Assembly (NCBI RefSeq): GCF_003254115.1 | Contig: NZ_QKZV01000005.1 | Location: forward strand, 128,674 to 192,673 | DNA length: 64,000 nt | From: Hydrotalea sandarakina | GTDB taxonomy: Bacteria; Bacteroidota; Bacteroidia; Chitinophagales; Chitinophagaceae | Reading direction: 5' to 3' | Shown: piece by piece, positions 8,657-18,043 of the stretch | Position numbering within the stretch: the stretch's first letter is position 1 | Layout of the letters: each line of letters begins with the position of its first letter | Position numbers and translations under genes: made by a program | The notes under the pieces: model-generated | What the model saw: only the letters and a program-made list of their open reading frames with translations | Databases searched by the model: none | What the model was told of the DNA's origin: nothing

Positions 8657-9358
8657 TTATTTGACATTTTTTTTTGGATTATAAAATTCTTTCAAATAAA
8701 AAGGTGTGCTGTAAGCAATATTTTCGAACCGATTGTTTTGAAAGGACTCATAAGCCAAAATGCCCAAATGGCCTGCATTATAGTTGATTGCTGAAAAGAA
8801 GGCCGATGAATTTTGCACCATTTCTTTCCACTTTAAACTACCACTTCCAAAAAATAATATATAATTGTCTTTTAACAGGTTATTAAAACTGTTTTCACTT
8901 AAAACTTCTGCAGTAGGTTCCATTATGGTTTGCAAAACAGGTGTAAATACAGCTGTAAATACTTCCATTCTGCGGGCATCAATCATGGGTGCTATTAACC
9001 ATGGCTTAACGGTATGTAATTGCGCTAATGCAGCACATGCTTCTACTGCTGCCTGAGCCATTGCTTTTAAAGTATTTTCAATAATTAAAGGTTTATTTAA
9101 TGCATAGGCAATACCCTTTGCTGTGGCTAAGCCAACACGCAAGCCGGTGTAACTGCCGGGGCCGCCCGTAACGGCAATTGCATCAATGTTTTCAAGGCTT
9201 TGGTTTAATTCCTGCATGATTTGTTGAATAGCAGGTTGAATAAAAGCAGCATGATTTTTTTGTTCACTGCTAAAGCGAATAGATAATATTTCAGTGTTAT
9301 AACATAAACACACTGAAGCTAATTCTGTAGCGGTATCAATATTTAATATAAGTGCCAA
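8657..9358 (-). CDS. tsaB: tRNA threonylcarbamoyladenosine biosynthesis protein TsaB
   Basis: TsaB (YeaZ) is the non-catalytic partner of TsaD in making the t6A modification at position 37 of ANN-decoding tRNAs. The 233-residue protein begins with the ASKHA-fold signature ILNIDTATELASVCL and carries AVTGGPGSYTGLRVGLATAKGIAYAL, the most conserved TsaB stretch. Its length is normal for the family. It starts 12 bases after the stop of the upstream 3-hydroxyacyl-CoA dehydrogenase-like gene, so the two are probably co-transcribed. Confidence 0.93.
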   Translation of the reverse strand: MALILNIDTATELASVCLCYNTEILSIRFSSEQKNHAAFIQPAIQQIMQELNQSLENIDAIAVTGGPGSYTGLRVGLATAKGIAYALNKPLIIENTLKAMAQAAVEACAALAQLHTVKPWLIAPMIDARRMEVFTAVFTPVLQTIMEPTAEVLSENSFNNLLKDNYILFFGSGSLKWKEMVQNSSAFFSAINYNAGHLGILAYESFQNNRFENIAYSTPFYLKEFYNPKKNVK

Positions 9359-9370
9359 TAGATATGTGAT

Positions 9371-9985
9371 TTATTTATTAGCAGATGAAGTTAATAACAA
9401 AGGTGCAATTTGATATTGCTGATTTTGTTGTTGCATAGCATGCAATAATTGTACAATGCGTTTTTGGCCAATAATATTCACCCATTCAAATGGGCCTAAA
9501 GGATAATTGGTGCCTAAACGCATGGCCGTATTTATATCTTCCACTGTACTTACCGATTCGCCTAAAGCAAAATAAGCTTCATTAATAATAGCAGCGATAC
9601 TACGTGCAGCCATAAAACCCGGAATATCGGCACACCATATAGGTTTAATAGCCATTTGCTGCAAAAGCGCTTCTGCAGTTTTTTGTATATCGGAATGAAT
9701 ATTGGTTAATTCCCATACATGTCGTTCTAAAAAATAAGGCCACCCGTTAAAGCGGATAAAGTTTTTGGGCATATTTTGCGTGGTTGCAATAACCGCATTC
9801 ACAAAAACAGGAGCATTAGTAACAGTTGTGAAAGCAGCGCCATTTTCTTCATACAAACAATCGAAATAAGCATCAGCAGTTATTATATCGACACCGTTGT
9901 ATTGTACTATTTGTATAGTTCCGGAAATGGTTTTTTGTAAAAAAAACTGCATTTGTTGTTCATTAGCATTCACCAAAATCGTCAT
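9371..9985 (-). CDS. 3-hydroxyacyl-CoA dehydrogenase C-terminal-domain protein with degenerate NAD domain
   Basis: The protein has about 204 residues. Its second half matches the helical C-terminal domain of 3-hydroxyacyl-CoA dehydrogenases: ADIPGFMAARSIAAIINEAYFALGE, then EDINTAMRLGTNYPLGPFEW. The N-terminal 90 residues look like a shortened Rossmann remnant (ILVNANEQQMQFFLQ) and lack the GxGxxG loop, so NAD binding is doubtful. Full enzymes have about 280 residues or more. I chose the ATG at 9985 because the -7 promoter box at 10004-10011 would overlap the upstream candidate at 10006. Its role is unknown. It is followed by tsaB after 12 bases. Confidence 0.7.
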   Translation of the reverse strand: MTILVNANEQQMQFFLQKTISGTIQIVQYNGVDIITADAYFDCLYEENGAAFTTVTNAPVFVNAVIATTQNMPKNFIRFNGWPYFLERHVWELTNIHSDIQKTAEALLQQMAIKPIWCADIPGFMAARSIAAIINEAYFALGESVSTVEDINTAMRLGTNYPLGPFEWVNIIGQKRIVQLLHAMQQQNQQYQIAPLLLTSSANK

Positions 9986-10003
9986 AATACCCAATTTAAA
10001 GCA

Positions 10004-10011
10004 CAAAAATA
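10004..10011 (-). promoter_or_regulatory. Candidate -7 box upstream of the 3-hydroxyacyl-CoA dehydrogenase-like gene
   Basis: The minus strand reads TATTTTTG, a full match to TAnnTTTG. A start site near 9998 gives a leader of about 13 bases before the ATG at 9985, and it would remove the upstream ATG at 10006 from the transcript. No clear -33 element was seen. Confidence 0.45.
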
Positions 10012-10064
10012 GGTTGGTTTATAACCCGAAAAGCATTTACTTGCCATAGTAAAACTAGTTTTTT

Positions 10065-10451
10065 ATGACGAAGCAAATTATTAAAACCGAAAATGCACCT
10101 GCCCCTATTGGACCATATAACCAAGCGGTAAAAGCCGGTGACACCATTTATTTAAGCGGGCAAATTGCATTGCACCCTACAACAGGTGAATTAATGACAC
10201 ACAATATTGAAGTTGAAACGCATCAGGTAATGCAAAATATAAAAGCAATTTTAGATGCATGTAAAATTTCATTTGAGCATGTGGTGAAAACAACCATATT
10301 TTTAAGTGATATGGATTTATTTGCCAAGGTGAATGAAATTTATGGCAGCTATTTCACAGGCGATTATCCTGCACGTGAAACCGTAGCCGTAAAAACATTA
10401 CCCAGAAATGTGCATGTTGAAATTAGCATGATTGCTATTCAGCATTTATAG
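10065..10451 (+). CDS. ridA: RidA family reactive enamine/imine deaminase
   Basis: RidA hydrolyses reactive 2-aminoacrylate and related enamines released by PLP enzymes. The 128-residue protein matches the family along its full length: TENAPAPIGPYNQAVKAGD at the start, SGQIALHPTTGEL, and the C-terminal YPARETVAVKTLPRNVHVEISMIA, which contains the substrate-binding arginine. The last 17 bases overlap the end of the convergent galK gene. A 12-base palindrome (AAAACTAGTTTT, 10051-10062) lies directly before the start codon and could be a regulator site or part of the promoter. Confidence 0.93.
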   Translation: MTKQIIKTENAPAPIGPYNQAVKAGDTIYLSGQIALHPTTGELMTHNIEVETHQVMQNIKAILDACKISFEHVVKTTIFLSDMDLFAKVNEIYGSYFTGDYPARETVAVKTLPRNVHVEISMIAIQHL

Positions 10452-11601
10452 GTACCCAATGTGTTCCGGAGGCGGGTTGCACAAAATAGGCCTCAGCCTG
10501 AATATTGAATTTTTGCCGATAGTTGTTTACAATTTCTTGCACAATATTTTGTGCTGCCTGCTTTTCAATAATGCAAATAACGGTACCACCAAATCCACCC
10601 CCCATTAGTCTTGCCCCAATAACCGCTTTCTGCTGTTTAGCCTGTTGCACCAAATAATCAATTTCAGGGCAACTTACTTCATACAAATGCTGCAAACCAT
10701 GATGGGTTTCATATAACAAAGATCCGAATGCTGCTATATTATTTTGCTGCAAATAATCAGCCGCTAATTGCACTCTTTCCATTTCTTCTACCACATATAA
10801 GCATCGCTTATAAATAATTTCGGGAAGTAATGCTTGCTGTTGCTTCACCATTTGAGGGGTAATATTACGAAAGCTATTGCCATAACCCGGAACAGCAGAT
10901 AATACATTTAAACCTTCTTTACATTCTGCTCTTCGCTTATTGTATTCACCCGATGCTAAACTATGATGCACTGCGGAATTGATTAATACAATTTCATACT
11001 GCGACAATAACAAGGGTACCCATTTGTGTTGCAGGCTCACACAATCTAACAATATGGCATGTTCCTTTTTTCCAAATAAGTTAGCATACATATCCATAAT
11101 ACCACATTGCACACCGGGGTAACTATGTTCCGCTTGCTGCGCCAATAAAGCCATTTGTAACAAGTTTAACTGCAAGGAAAAAATATGGTTAAGCGCAAAT
11201 AAAAATCCGGCCTCAATAGCTGCAGAGGAGGAAAGACCGGCACCATGGGGCAAATTTCCCCCAAATACACAATGAAACCCTTGAATATTTTTGTGTTCCT
11301 GCTGCAATACATGCAATACGCCTAATATATAATTTTTCCAGCCCTGCTGTTTTGTAATATTATCAACATCTACTATAAGAGAATCATTGATATCGGCCGC
11401 AATGCAATGAATTAAATTGGATTGATTGGGAGCAATAGCAATCCAAATGCCTTTATTTATGGCAGCAGGCAAAACAAAACCGTCATTATAATCAATGTGT
11501 TCGCCAATTAAATTCATTCGCCCCGGCGAAAAAAACAACTGCGGTTCTTCAGCAAATTGTTGATGAAACAATTGCAATATAATGTTAGCATTTTCTGCCA
11601 T
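10435..11601 (-). CDS. galK: Galactokinase
   Basis: GalK phosphorylates galactose at C1, the entry step of the Leloir pathway. The 388-residue protein shows all three GHMP-kinase motifs: the galactokinase signature GRMNLIGEHIDYNDGFVLP at about residues 27-45, the ATP loop LPHGAGLSSSAAIE, and the C-terminal MGGGFGGTVI. The ATG at 11601 is preferred; a longer reading to 11700 would run through the end of the epimerase gene. It begins one base after the epimerase stop codon, so the two genes form an operon. No galT or galE is in the window. Confidence 0.95.
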   Translation of the reverse strand: MAENANIILQLFHQQFAEEPQLFFSPGRMNLIGEHIDYNDGFVLPAAINKGIWIAIAPNQSNLIHCIAADINDSLIVDVDNITKQQGWKNYILGVLHVLQQEHKNIQGFHCVFGGNLPHGAGLSSSAAIEAGFLFALNHIFSLQLNLLQMALLAQQAEHSYPGVQCGIMDMYANLFGKKEHAILLDCVSLQHKWVPLLLSQYEIVLINSAVHHSLASGEYNKRRAECKEGLNVLSAVPGYGNSFRNITPQMVKQQQALLPEIIYKRCLYVVEEMERVQLAADYLQQNNIAAFGSLLYETHHGLQHLYEVSCPEIDYLVQQAKQQKAVIGARLMGGGFGGTVICIIEKQAAQNIVQEIVNNYRQKFNIQAEAYFVQPASGTHWVPINAE

Positions 11602-11602
11602 T

Positions 11603-12544
11603 TTACAAAGCTTTAACGGAATAAGTTGTACTGAAGATATAATACCGATCCGGTTGCAGTAACAGCAATCCCATATCGTTGTTAAACGCATCGGGAGCAC
11701 TGCTTAAATTTTCAATAGCCATACTTTTACGGTGTGGCGGAATATAAACTTGCAAATAAGGATATGCTTTATCCGGTGTTATATGCAGTTCCAGCAAATG
11801 ATTTTTTAATACACAATGTGCTGGCTGTTCGCTGTTTAAAACAAAACAATTATCGAGGTTCACATCTTTTAACAGCATGCCATTTTCAAAACGATTATCA
11901 TCTAACATAACACCGGTAGGTAATAAACGTTCATCAAATTCAACCTGTTTATTGCTGCTGAATTGTAAGGTGCATTCGTCAATACCCGTTCCTAAAGTGA
12001 AATAAGGATGCCATCCATCGCTGTAAGGAATGGGGCTGGAACCATGGTGCACTACTGAAGTGGTAACAGTTACAGTTTGATTGGCTTGCAACTTCCAGTT
12101 AATTAATAACTCAAACGGAAAAGGATATCCTTTATCATCGCCCTTATATTGATAGCGCAATCCTACTGTACAACCATAATCATTGGCATGTAAGTTCACC
12201 ACTTCAAAAATGGCATCATATACCAAACCATGAATTGCATGATTGCCCAAATAGAATTTGCCTACCGTGTAAGTATGTCCATTAATGGTAAATTGGCCAT
12301 TGGCCATACGGCAAACAAAGGGCGATAATTTAGCACTTTTAAAGCCATAAGTAATTTCCTGTAAAGCCGCTTCAGCATTGTCAAAACCATCTATAACATT
12401 TTGATATCCGTCTTTTACCGGCACCTTAAAGCTATTTAACAATGCCCCCATGGCATAAATTTCAACTGCTGTGCCTGTTTGTTCATCTTTTAATTGTATA
12501 ACCTCAAAAGGTTGCTTAGAAATAATTGAGCTATTGAACCGCAT
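11603..12544 (-). CDS. Aldose 1-epimerase (galactose mutarotase)
   Basis: This 313-residue protein belongs to the galactose mutarotase-like fold. Visible marks include NGQFTINGHTY, GNHAIHGLVYDAIFEVV with the catalytic-type histidine, a SPIPYSDGWHPYFTLG stretch with the second histidine, and the C-terminal LQVYIPPHRKSMAIENLSSAPDAFN, which resembles the family's E-P-x-T-x-x-P-D-A region with the glutamate base (here AIENLS). It interconverts alpha and beta anomers of aldoses, which feeds alpha-galactose to the adjacent galK. The galK start follows after one base. It is transcribed divergently from icmF. Confidence 0.88.
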   Translation of the reverse strand: MRFNSSIISKQPFEVIQLKDEQTGTAVEIYAMGALLNSFKVPVKDGYQNVIDGFDNAEAALQEITYGFKSAKLSPFVCRMANGQFTINGHTYTVGKFYLGNHAIHGLVYDAIFEVVNLHANDYGCTVGLRYQYKGDDKGYPFPFELLINWKLQANQTVTVTTSVVHHGSSPIPYSDGWHPYFTLGTGIDECTLQFSSNKQVEFDERLLPTGVMLDDNRFENGMLLKDVNLDNCFVLNSEQPAHCVLKNHLLELHITPDKAYPYLQVYIPPHRKSMAIENLSSAPDAFNNDMGLLLLQPDRYYIFSTTYSVKAL

Positions 12545-12620
12545 ACCTGTTTTTTACTGCACAATGTAAAAATAAAATTCCTGTATCCACAAAAACTAAC
12601 AACCGTTAACATCAATGCAT

Positions 12621-12628
12621 TAATTTTG
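12621..12628 (+). promoter_or_regulatory. Candidate -7 box of icmF
   Basis: TAATTTTG fits TAnnTTTG and lies 23 bases before the ATG at 12652. A start site near 12634 would give a leader of about 18 bases. No clear TTG -33 element is present. Confidence 0.4.
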
Positions 12629-12651
12629 CAGGCTACCAGTAATTAGTGATT

Positions 12652-15600
12652 ATGAAACCAAATAACGATTTGAAGATACGATTAATAACTGCTGCCAGTT
12701 TGTTTGATGGGCATGATGCAGCTATTAATATCATGCGCAGAATATTACAAAGCAAGGGCGCAGAAGTCATTCACTTAGGTCATAATAGAAGTGTGCATGA
12801 AATTGTAGAGGCAGCTATTGAAGAAGATGTACATGGTATTGCCATTACCTCTTACCAAGGAGGCCATGTTGAGTTTTTTAAATACATGAAAGATCTTTTG
12901 GAGGAAAATGGTTGCGGGCATATTAAAATTTTTGGTGGTGGTGGAGGAACTATTTTACCCGAAGAAATTGAAATTTTACATCAATATGGCATTAGCCGTA
13001 TTTATTCACCCGATGATGGACGCCATATGGGTTTAGAAGGAATGATTGAAGATGTGCTACAAAAATGCGGTACCGTTATTTTTCCTTCGCTTGATTTGAA
13101 TAAAGAAAAAAAATCGTTTGCGCTACAGGAACAAAAAGATATTGTTGCCATAGCCAGAGCTATTACGCTGGCAGAAAATAAAGCTTCTTACCAGTCAATA
13201 CTGGATTATCTAAAACAAACCCATGCACCTAAAGATAGAATTCCGGTAATTGGCATTACGGGTACCGGTGGAGCAGGAAAAAGTTCTGTAACGGATGAAT
13301 TGGTGCGTAGATTCTTACATCAATATCCCGATAAAACCATAGCTGTTATTAGTATTGACCCTTCAAAGAAAAAAACCGGCGGTGCCTTATTGGGCGATAG
13401 AATTAGAATGAACGCCATTGCCGGGCCACGCACTTACATGCGCAGTTTAGCTACCCGTGAAGACAATACCGCCATTAGTGCACACGCTGAAGATGCCATT
13501 GCCATTTGTAAAGCAGCCGGATTTGATTGTATTATTATTGAAAGTGCAGGTGTGGGACAAAGTGATGCATCCATTTTACATTGCAGCGATGTTAGCCTTT
13601 ATGTAATGACTCCGGAATATGGTGCAGCTACTCAATTAGAAAAAATTAACATGCTGGACTACGCCGATTTAATTGCCATAAACAAATTTGATAAAGCCGG
13701 TGCCTTAGATGCTTTGGCAGATGTACAAAAGCAATACAAACGTAATCATCAATTATTTGAAGCCAAGGCAACTGAATTACCAATTATTGGCACCATTGCA
13801 GCCCAATTCAACGATCCGGGCATGAATACACTTTTTCATTTATTAATGAGCAAAACCAACGAAAAACTACAATTGCAATGGCCGAATGCCCCTTTAAGCA
13901 ATGAAGAATTAGCAATTCACAGCCAAAAACCCTCCATAATTCCGGCCAAAAGAGTGCGTTATTTATCCGAAATAACGGAACGCATTAAAGAATATAATGC
14001 CTGGGTTGAACAGCAAAGCCAAATTGCTTCAAAACTTTACCAATTAAATGGTGTTCTTACCATTAAAAACCTTAAGGAAAATGAAGCTATTCAAACAGCA
14101 TACAACCAAGCAAAGCAACAACTGGAAACACAGTGTTATGAATTAATTGAAAATTGGCCTAAACTGGTAGAACAATACAACGCATCCTTTTTAAATTATG
14201 AAGTGCGGGGAAAAGTATTACAGCAAGCGATAACCGTTACCTCATTAAGCGGCACAAAAATCCACAAAATTGTTTTACCAAAGTACAAAGACTGGGGCGA
14301 TATTTTACATTGGCAATTGCAAGAAAATGTACCGGGTAAGTTTCCTTACACTGCCGGTGTATTTGAACTGAAACGAACCGGTGAAGATCCTACTCGTATG
14401 TTTGCAGGTGAAGGTGGTCCGGAACGTACCAATAAACGGTTTCATTATGTTTCATTTGGTCAACCTGCCATAAGACTTTCCACTGCCTTTGACAGTGTTA
14501 CTTTGTATGGCGAAGACCCTGCCAAACGTCCGGATATTTATGGTAAAATTGGAAACAGCGGTGTAAGTATTGCTACCGTTGATGATGCCAAAAAATTATA
14601 CAGCGGCTTCGATTTATGCGACCCGAAAACATCGGTAAGCATGACAATTAACGGGCCTGCACCTATTATTCTGGCATTTTTCCTGCATGCGGCTATTGAT
14701 CAACAGTGCGAGAAATACATTGAACAACATAATTTATGGCCCGAAGTAGAGGCATATGCACAGAAAAAATACAAAACATTACATAGACCTGTTTATTATA
14801 ATCCATTAGCTCCGGAAAGATTACCGGAAGGCCATAATGGGCTTGGTTTAAAGTTATTGGGCTTACAGGGAAGTGAAGTTTTACCCCAAGATGTTTACCA
14901 ATCCATTAAAGCCAATGCCCTATCGCAAGTACGCGGAACTGTACAAGCCGATATTTTGAAAGAAGATCAAGCGCAGAATACTTGCATTTTTTCAACCGAG
15001 TTTGCATTAAAGTTAATGGGCGATGTACAGCAATATTTTATTGACCACAAAGTGCGCAATTTTTATAGTGTAAGCATTAGCGGATATCATATTGCAGAAG
15101 CAGGCGCCAACCCCATTACACAATTAGCTTTTACTTTAGCCAATGGGTTTACATATGTTGAATACTATTTAAGCAGAGGCATGCATATTGATGATTTTGC
15201 GCCGAATCTTTCCTTCTTCTTCAGCAATGGAATGGACCCTGAATACAGTGTAATTGGAAGAGTAGCACGCCGCATTTGGGCTAAAGCCATGAAATATAAA
15301 TACAATGGGAATGAACGTTCACAAAAATTAAAATACCATATACAAACATCCGGTAGAAGTTTGCATGCGCAGGAAATTGATTTTAATGATATAAGAACCA
15401 CTTTGCAAGCATTATATGCCATTTATGATAATTGTAATTCCTTACATACCAATGCATATGATGAAGCCATTACCACACCTACTGAAGAAAGTGTACGCAG
15501 AGCAATGGCTATACAGTTAATCATTAACAGAGAATTGGGCACTGCACAAATTGAAAACTTTATACAAGGCAGCTTTGCCATTGAAACATTAACCGATATA

Positions 15601-16032
15601 GTAGAAGAAGCCGTTTTGGCCGAATTTGACCGCATTAATGAACGCGGAGGTGTACTAGGTGCAATGGAACGTATGTACCAACGCAATAAAATTCAAGAAG
15701 AAAGTTTACATTACGAAACTTTAAAACATACCGGTGAACTACCCATTGTTGGTGTTAATACCTTCTTAAATAAAAATGGCAGCCCAACCGTAATACCCGG
15801 CGAAGTTATACGTTCAACCACCGAAGAAAAAGAACAACAAATTCAAAACCTAAAAGCATTTCAACAAAGGAATGAGGTTTTAGTAAAAGAAAAGCTAGCC
15901 CTGCTAAAACAAGTAGCTAAACAAAACGGAAATATTTTTGAAGCTATTATGGAAGTAGCACCTTACTGCAGCTTAGGACAAATTACCAATGCGCTTTATG
16001 AAGCAGGAGGGCAATACAGACGCAATATGTAA
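12652..16032 (+). CDS. icmF: Fused isobutyryl-CoA mutase (B12-binding, GTPase chaperone and mutase domains)
   Basis: IcmF interconverts isobutyryl-CoA and n-butyryl-CoA with adenosylcobalamin. The 1126-residue protein has the full three-part layout. Residues 1-140 form the cobalamin-binding domain, with the lower-ligand histidine in FDGHDAAIN (His21). Residues about 195-420 form a MeaB/ArgK-type G3E GTPase with Walker [10 protein letters not shown] near 204-212 and [10 protein letters not shown]. Residues about 540-1110 form the acyl-CoA mutase barrel. It starts at ATG 12652; a GTG six bases earlier is also possible. A strong hairpin follows the stop. Some IcmF proteins also isomerise pivalyl- or isovaleryl-CoA, and specificity is not readable here. 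Confidence 0.93.
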   Translation: MKPNNDLKIRLITAASLFDGHDAAINIMRRILQSKGAEVIHLGHNRSVHEIVEAAIEEDVHGIAITSYQGGHVEFFKYMKDLLEENGCGHIKIFGGGGGTILPEEIEILHQYGISRIYSPDDGRHMGLEGMIEDVLQKCGTVIFPSLDLNKEKKSFALQEQKDIVAIARAITLAENKASYQSILDYLKQTHAPKDRIPVIGITGTGGAGKSSVTDELVRRFLHQYPDKTIAVISIDPSKKKTGGALLGDRIRMNAIAGPRTYMRSLATREDNTAISAHAEDAIAICKAAGFDCIIIESAGVGQSDASILHCSDVSLYVMTPEYGAATQLEKINMLDYADLIAINKFDKAGALDALADVQKQYKRNHQLFEAKATELPIIGTIAAQFNDPGMNTLFHLLMSKTNEKLQLQWPNAPLSNEELAIHSQKPSIIPAKRVRYLSEITERIKEYNAWVEQQSQIASKLYQLNGVLTIKNLKENEAIQTAYNQAKQQLETQCYELIENWPKLVEQYNASFLNYEVRGKVLQQAITVTSLSGTKIHKIVLPKYKDWGDILHWQLQENVPGKFPYTAGVFELKRTGEDPTRMFAGEGGPERTNKRFHYVSFGQPAIRLSTAFDSVTLYGEDPAKRPDIYGKIGNSGVSIATVDDAKKLYSGFDLCDPKTSVSMTINGPAPIILAFFLHAAIDQQCEKYIEQHNLWPEVEAYAQKKYKTLHRPVYYNPLAPERLPEGHNGLGLKLLGLQGSEVLPQDVYQSIKANALSQVRGTVQADILKEDQAQNTCIFSTEFALKLMGDVQQYFIDHKVRNFYSVSISGYHIAEAGANPITQLAFTLANGFTYVEYYLSRGMHIDDFAPNLSFFFSNGMDPEYSVIGRVARRIWAKAMKYKYNGNERSQKLKYHIQTSGRSLHAQEIDFNDIRTTLQALYAIYDNCNSLHTNAYDEAITTPTEESVRRAMAIQLIINRELGTAQIENFIQGSFAIETLTDIVEEAVLAEFDRINERGGVLGAMERMYQRNKIQEESLHYETLKHTGELPIVGVNTFLNKNGSPTVIPGEVIRSTTEEKEQQIQNLKAFQQRNEVLVKEKLALLKQVAKQNGNIFEAIMEVAPYCSLGQITNALYEAGGQYRRNM

Positions 16033-16065
16033 TTTGAACAAATTTTAATGATAAAAACAACTAAA

Positions 16066-16102
16066 AAAATTTCATCTTTACCCAATGTGAAGATGAAATT
16101 TT
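16066..16102. terminator. Terminator-like hairpin after icmF
   Basis: Arms 16066-16078 and 16090-16102 are a perfect 13-bp inverted repeat (AAAATTTCATCTT and its complement) with an 11-base loop. The arm ends in TTTT, and the A-run on the left makes it workable in both directions. Confidence 0.75.
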
Positions 16103-16135
16103 GTATTAGCTCAGTTGCATAAAATAAAAACAACC

Positions 16136-16720
16136 ATGCATAAAAAGGGATGGCTAACAGCAATAATAATGCTGCCATTATTTGCAATGGCACAAAGTAA
16201 TAAGTTTGACTCAACAGTGCTATATGGCAAAGTGGGTTATCGGGTACGTTGCAATAACAAAGATGCCAATAACAATTTGGCCAGTATTAAACTAATTGGT
16301 TTTAGTGGTGCCCGCGACCCTGAGTTTTTTGTAAAAGGTGTCATTAAACAAATTGCGATTGATGATTTTAACAATGATGGCTATCCCGATTTAATGATTA
16401 ATGTTTACAATGGGCCCAATGAGCAGTATGGCAATGTAATTACTTTGATATCAAGTGAAAACAAATCCATATCCGTTGCCGGCTTCCCCGATATTTTAAA
16501 TGACCCCAAATTAAGGGTTGGATATAAGGGAAATGATCATTTTCAAATTATGCAAGGCCTATTAATGCGTAGTTACCCCATATACTCCTCAAATGATTCA
16601 AGTGCTACCTATACCGGTAAAAAAAGGTTTATTCAATACCAATTAGTAAAAGAGGAGGGAGATAAAATGAGTTTTAAACCTATGCATGTATATGAGGTAG
16701 CAGCTCCCAATATCAACTAA
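16136..16720 (+). CDS. Small secreted protein with a calcium-loop (FG-GAP/VCBS-like) motif
   Basis: I do not recognise a named family. The protein has 194 residues and starts with a clear signal peptide (MHKKGWLTAIIMLPLFAMAQS), so it is exported. Around residues 80-95 it reads IDDFNNDGYPDLMINVY, the D-x-N-x-D-G-x-x-D loop typical of FG-GAP/VCBS repeat proteins that bind calcium. Only one such loop is seen. The ATG at 16136 is chosen over a TTG at 16115 because the signal peptide begins there. A short hairpin follows the gene. Confidence 0.65.
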   Translation: MHKKGWLTAIIMLPLFAMAQSNKFDSTVLYGKVGYRVRCNNKDANNNLASIKLIGFSGARDPEFFVKGVIKQIAIDDFNNDGYPDLMINVYNGPNEQYGNVITLISSENKSISVAGFPDILNDPKLRVGYKGNDHFQIMQGLLMRSYPIYSSNDSSATYTGKKRFIQYQLVKEEGDKMSFKPMHVYEVAAPNIN

Positions 16721-16721
16721 T

Positions 16722-16745
16722 ACAACCATTTGTGAAAATGGTTGT
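16722..16745 (+). terminator. Weak hairpin between the secreted protein and flavin reductase genes
   Basis: A 9-bp perfect stem (ACAACCATT with its complement) with a 6-base loop lies right after the stop codon at 16720. There is no good T-run, and the flavin reductase ATG is only 9 bases downstream, so it may attenuate rather than terminate. Confidence 0.4.
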
Positions 16746-16754
16746 TACAATTAA

Positions 16755-17402
16755 ATGATACATTATAATCAATCAACCATTCAAAATTGGGAAAGATTTT
16801 ATCGTGCTAATTTACTGCAATGCATTACAGGTTTTAAATCCGCCAATTTAATCGGCACCATTAACGCAGAAGGTGTACCTAACGTAGCCATATTTAGCAG
16901 TGTAGTTCATTTAGGTTCCAATCCAGCTTTGGTAGGTTATATTAACCGCCCCATTGCTGCGGCACCACACACTTTAGCCAATATAGAAGCTACCGGTGTT
17001 TACACCATTAATCATGTAACCACAGAATTTACTGATAAGGCACATCAAACAAGTGCCAAGTATGCATTAAATGTAAATGAATTTGATGCTACAGGATTAA
17101 CTATGGAATTTATTGAAGGAATAAAAGCGCCATTTGTAAAAGAAAGCAATATTCAATATGCAGTGCAGTTAGTTGAAATAGTCCCCATCAGGCATAATCA
17201 AACATTTTTGGTAATTGGAAGCATAACAGATATTATTCTAAAAACAATAACACCCGCTTCAGATGGATTTATAGCCATTGAAAAAGCAGGTTCAATGGCC
17301 TGTTTGGGCGCCGATGCATATTATACCGGTCAACTAATTCAACGATACCGTTATGCCAAACCCAATGAACCAACACAATCCATTTTACAAAATATTTGTT
17401 AA
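16755..17402 (+). CDS. Flavin reductase family protein (FMN-binding split barrel)
   Basis: The protein has 215 residues. It has the split-barrel pattern of the flavin reductase-like family: an early strand pair AEGVPNVAIFSSVVHLGSNPALVGYINRP, then TLANIEATGVYTINHVT and HQTSAKYALNVNEFDATGL, where FMN contacts are found. Family members reduce free flavins or serve as flavin-binding oxidoreductases, so the exact substrate is unknown. No signal peptide is present, so it is likely cytoplasmic. It follows the secreted protein gene by 34 bases with a small hairpin between them. Confidence 0.8.
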   Translation: MIHYNQSTIQNWERFYRANLLQCITGFKSANLIGTINAEGVPNVAIFSSVVHLGSNPALVGYINRPIAAAPHTLANIEATGVYTINHVTTEFTDKAHQTSAKYALNVNEFDATGLTMEFIEGIKAPFVKESNIQYAVQLVEIVPIRHNQTFLVIGSITDIILKTITPASDGFIAIEKAGSMACLGADAYYTGQLIQRYRYAKPNEPTQSILQNIC

Positions 17403-17643
17403 TAGGCAATTGAATTTTTGCATCAAACACATTCCAATATTTTTGATTTTGAAAGCTACATGTATTGAAAATATTGGCTTTTACGAATTAATACATTTGT
17501 TAAGTTGCAGAAAATTTTATTACGAATGCGCTTGGCTTTAAAAAATTGGCACATAATTGGTTTTATGTTGATTAGAAGCGTTTAAATAAGTTTTCAGTAA
17601 CCTTAGTAAACTGCTCAATTGTTAACCATTAAAACCTTTAGTT

Positions 17644-17961
17644 ATGAAAAAGCTGATGATGACACTCGGAATAATTGCCGCATTGGGATTTGTTGAACAA
17701 GCACAAGCGCAAGTTAGAGTGAATGTAAATCTTGGTATAGGTGCACCAGTATATTATCCGGCTCCGCGCCCTGTTGTAGTTTATGATGAATATCCTGTAT
17801 GTGCACCCCGTTCCGTTGTAGTAGTACCTGCACGCCCTCGTTATGTTTACTATGATGTATATGCAAGAGATCGCTATTATGATAGAGACAGAAGATATTA
17901 CGATGGTCCGGGTCGTGGAAGAGGACATGAAAAAGGTCATGGAAGATGGGATCGTGATTAA
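17644..17961 (+). CDS. Small secreted Tyr/Arg-rich protein
   Basis: I recognise no family with certainty. The 105-residue protein has a good signal peptide (MKKLMMTLGIIAALGFVEQAQAQ). The mature part starts VRVNVNLGIGAPVYYPAPRP and turns into a repetitive tail rich in Tyr, Asp and Arg, then Gly/His/Arg (DRYYDRDRRYYDG and GRGRGHEKGHGRWDRD). Similar short exported proteins with Pro/Tyr-rich and basic tails are common in Bacteroidota. It is preceded by a 241-base gap with no gene. A strong bidirectional terminator follows. A longer open frame on the opposite strand is judged a shadow. Confidence 0.65.
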   Translation: MKKLMMTLGIIAALGFVEQAQAQVRVNVNLGIGAPVYYPAPRPVVVYDEYPVCAPRSVVVVPARPRYVYYDVYARDRYYDRDRRYYDGPGRGRGHEKGHGRWDRD

Positions 17962-17989
17962 TTTTTTTGGCGTTACCCTATAAAACAAA

Positions 17990-18013
17990 ATGCCGCTTAA
18001 ATTTAAGCGGCAT
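17990..18013. terminator. Bidirectional terminator between the Tyr/Arg-rich gene and the SusD gene
   Basis: A perfect palindrome of two 12-base arms (ATGCCGCTTAAA and its complement) is flanked by an A-run on the left and T-rich sequence on the right. It lies between the convergent genes ending at 17961 and 18044. Confidence 0.85.
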
Positions 18014-18043
18014 TTATTATTTTATTACTGCAATGATACTACG

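Noticed and set aside
10051-10062. AAAACTAGTTTT as a terminator
   Set aside because: It is a loop-free palindrome directly before the ridA start codon. It could be a protein site but nothing else supports it.
17546-17560. Sigma-54-like promoter (TTGGCAC followed by TTGG)
   Set aside because: The spacing is one base too short and the -12 element lacks the GC. No enhancer-binding regulator is present in the window.
17638-17988. A 116-residue open frame on the minus strand across the Tyr/Arg-rich gene
   Set aside because: It lies opposite a gene with a good signal peptide, has low-complexity Ser/Thr/Ile content, and runs over the terminator region.
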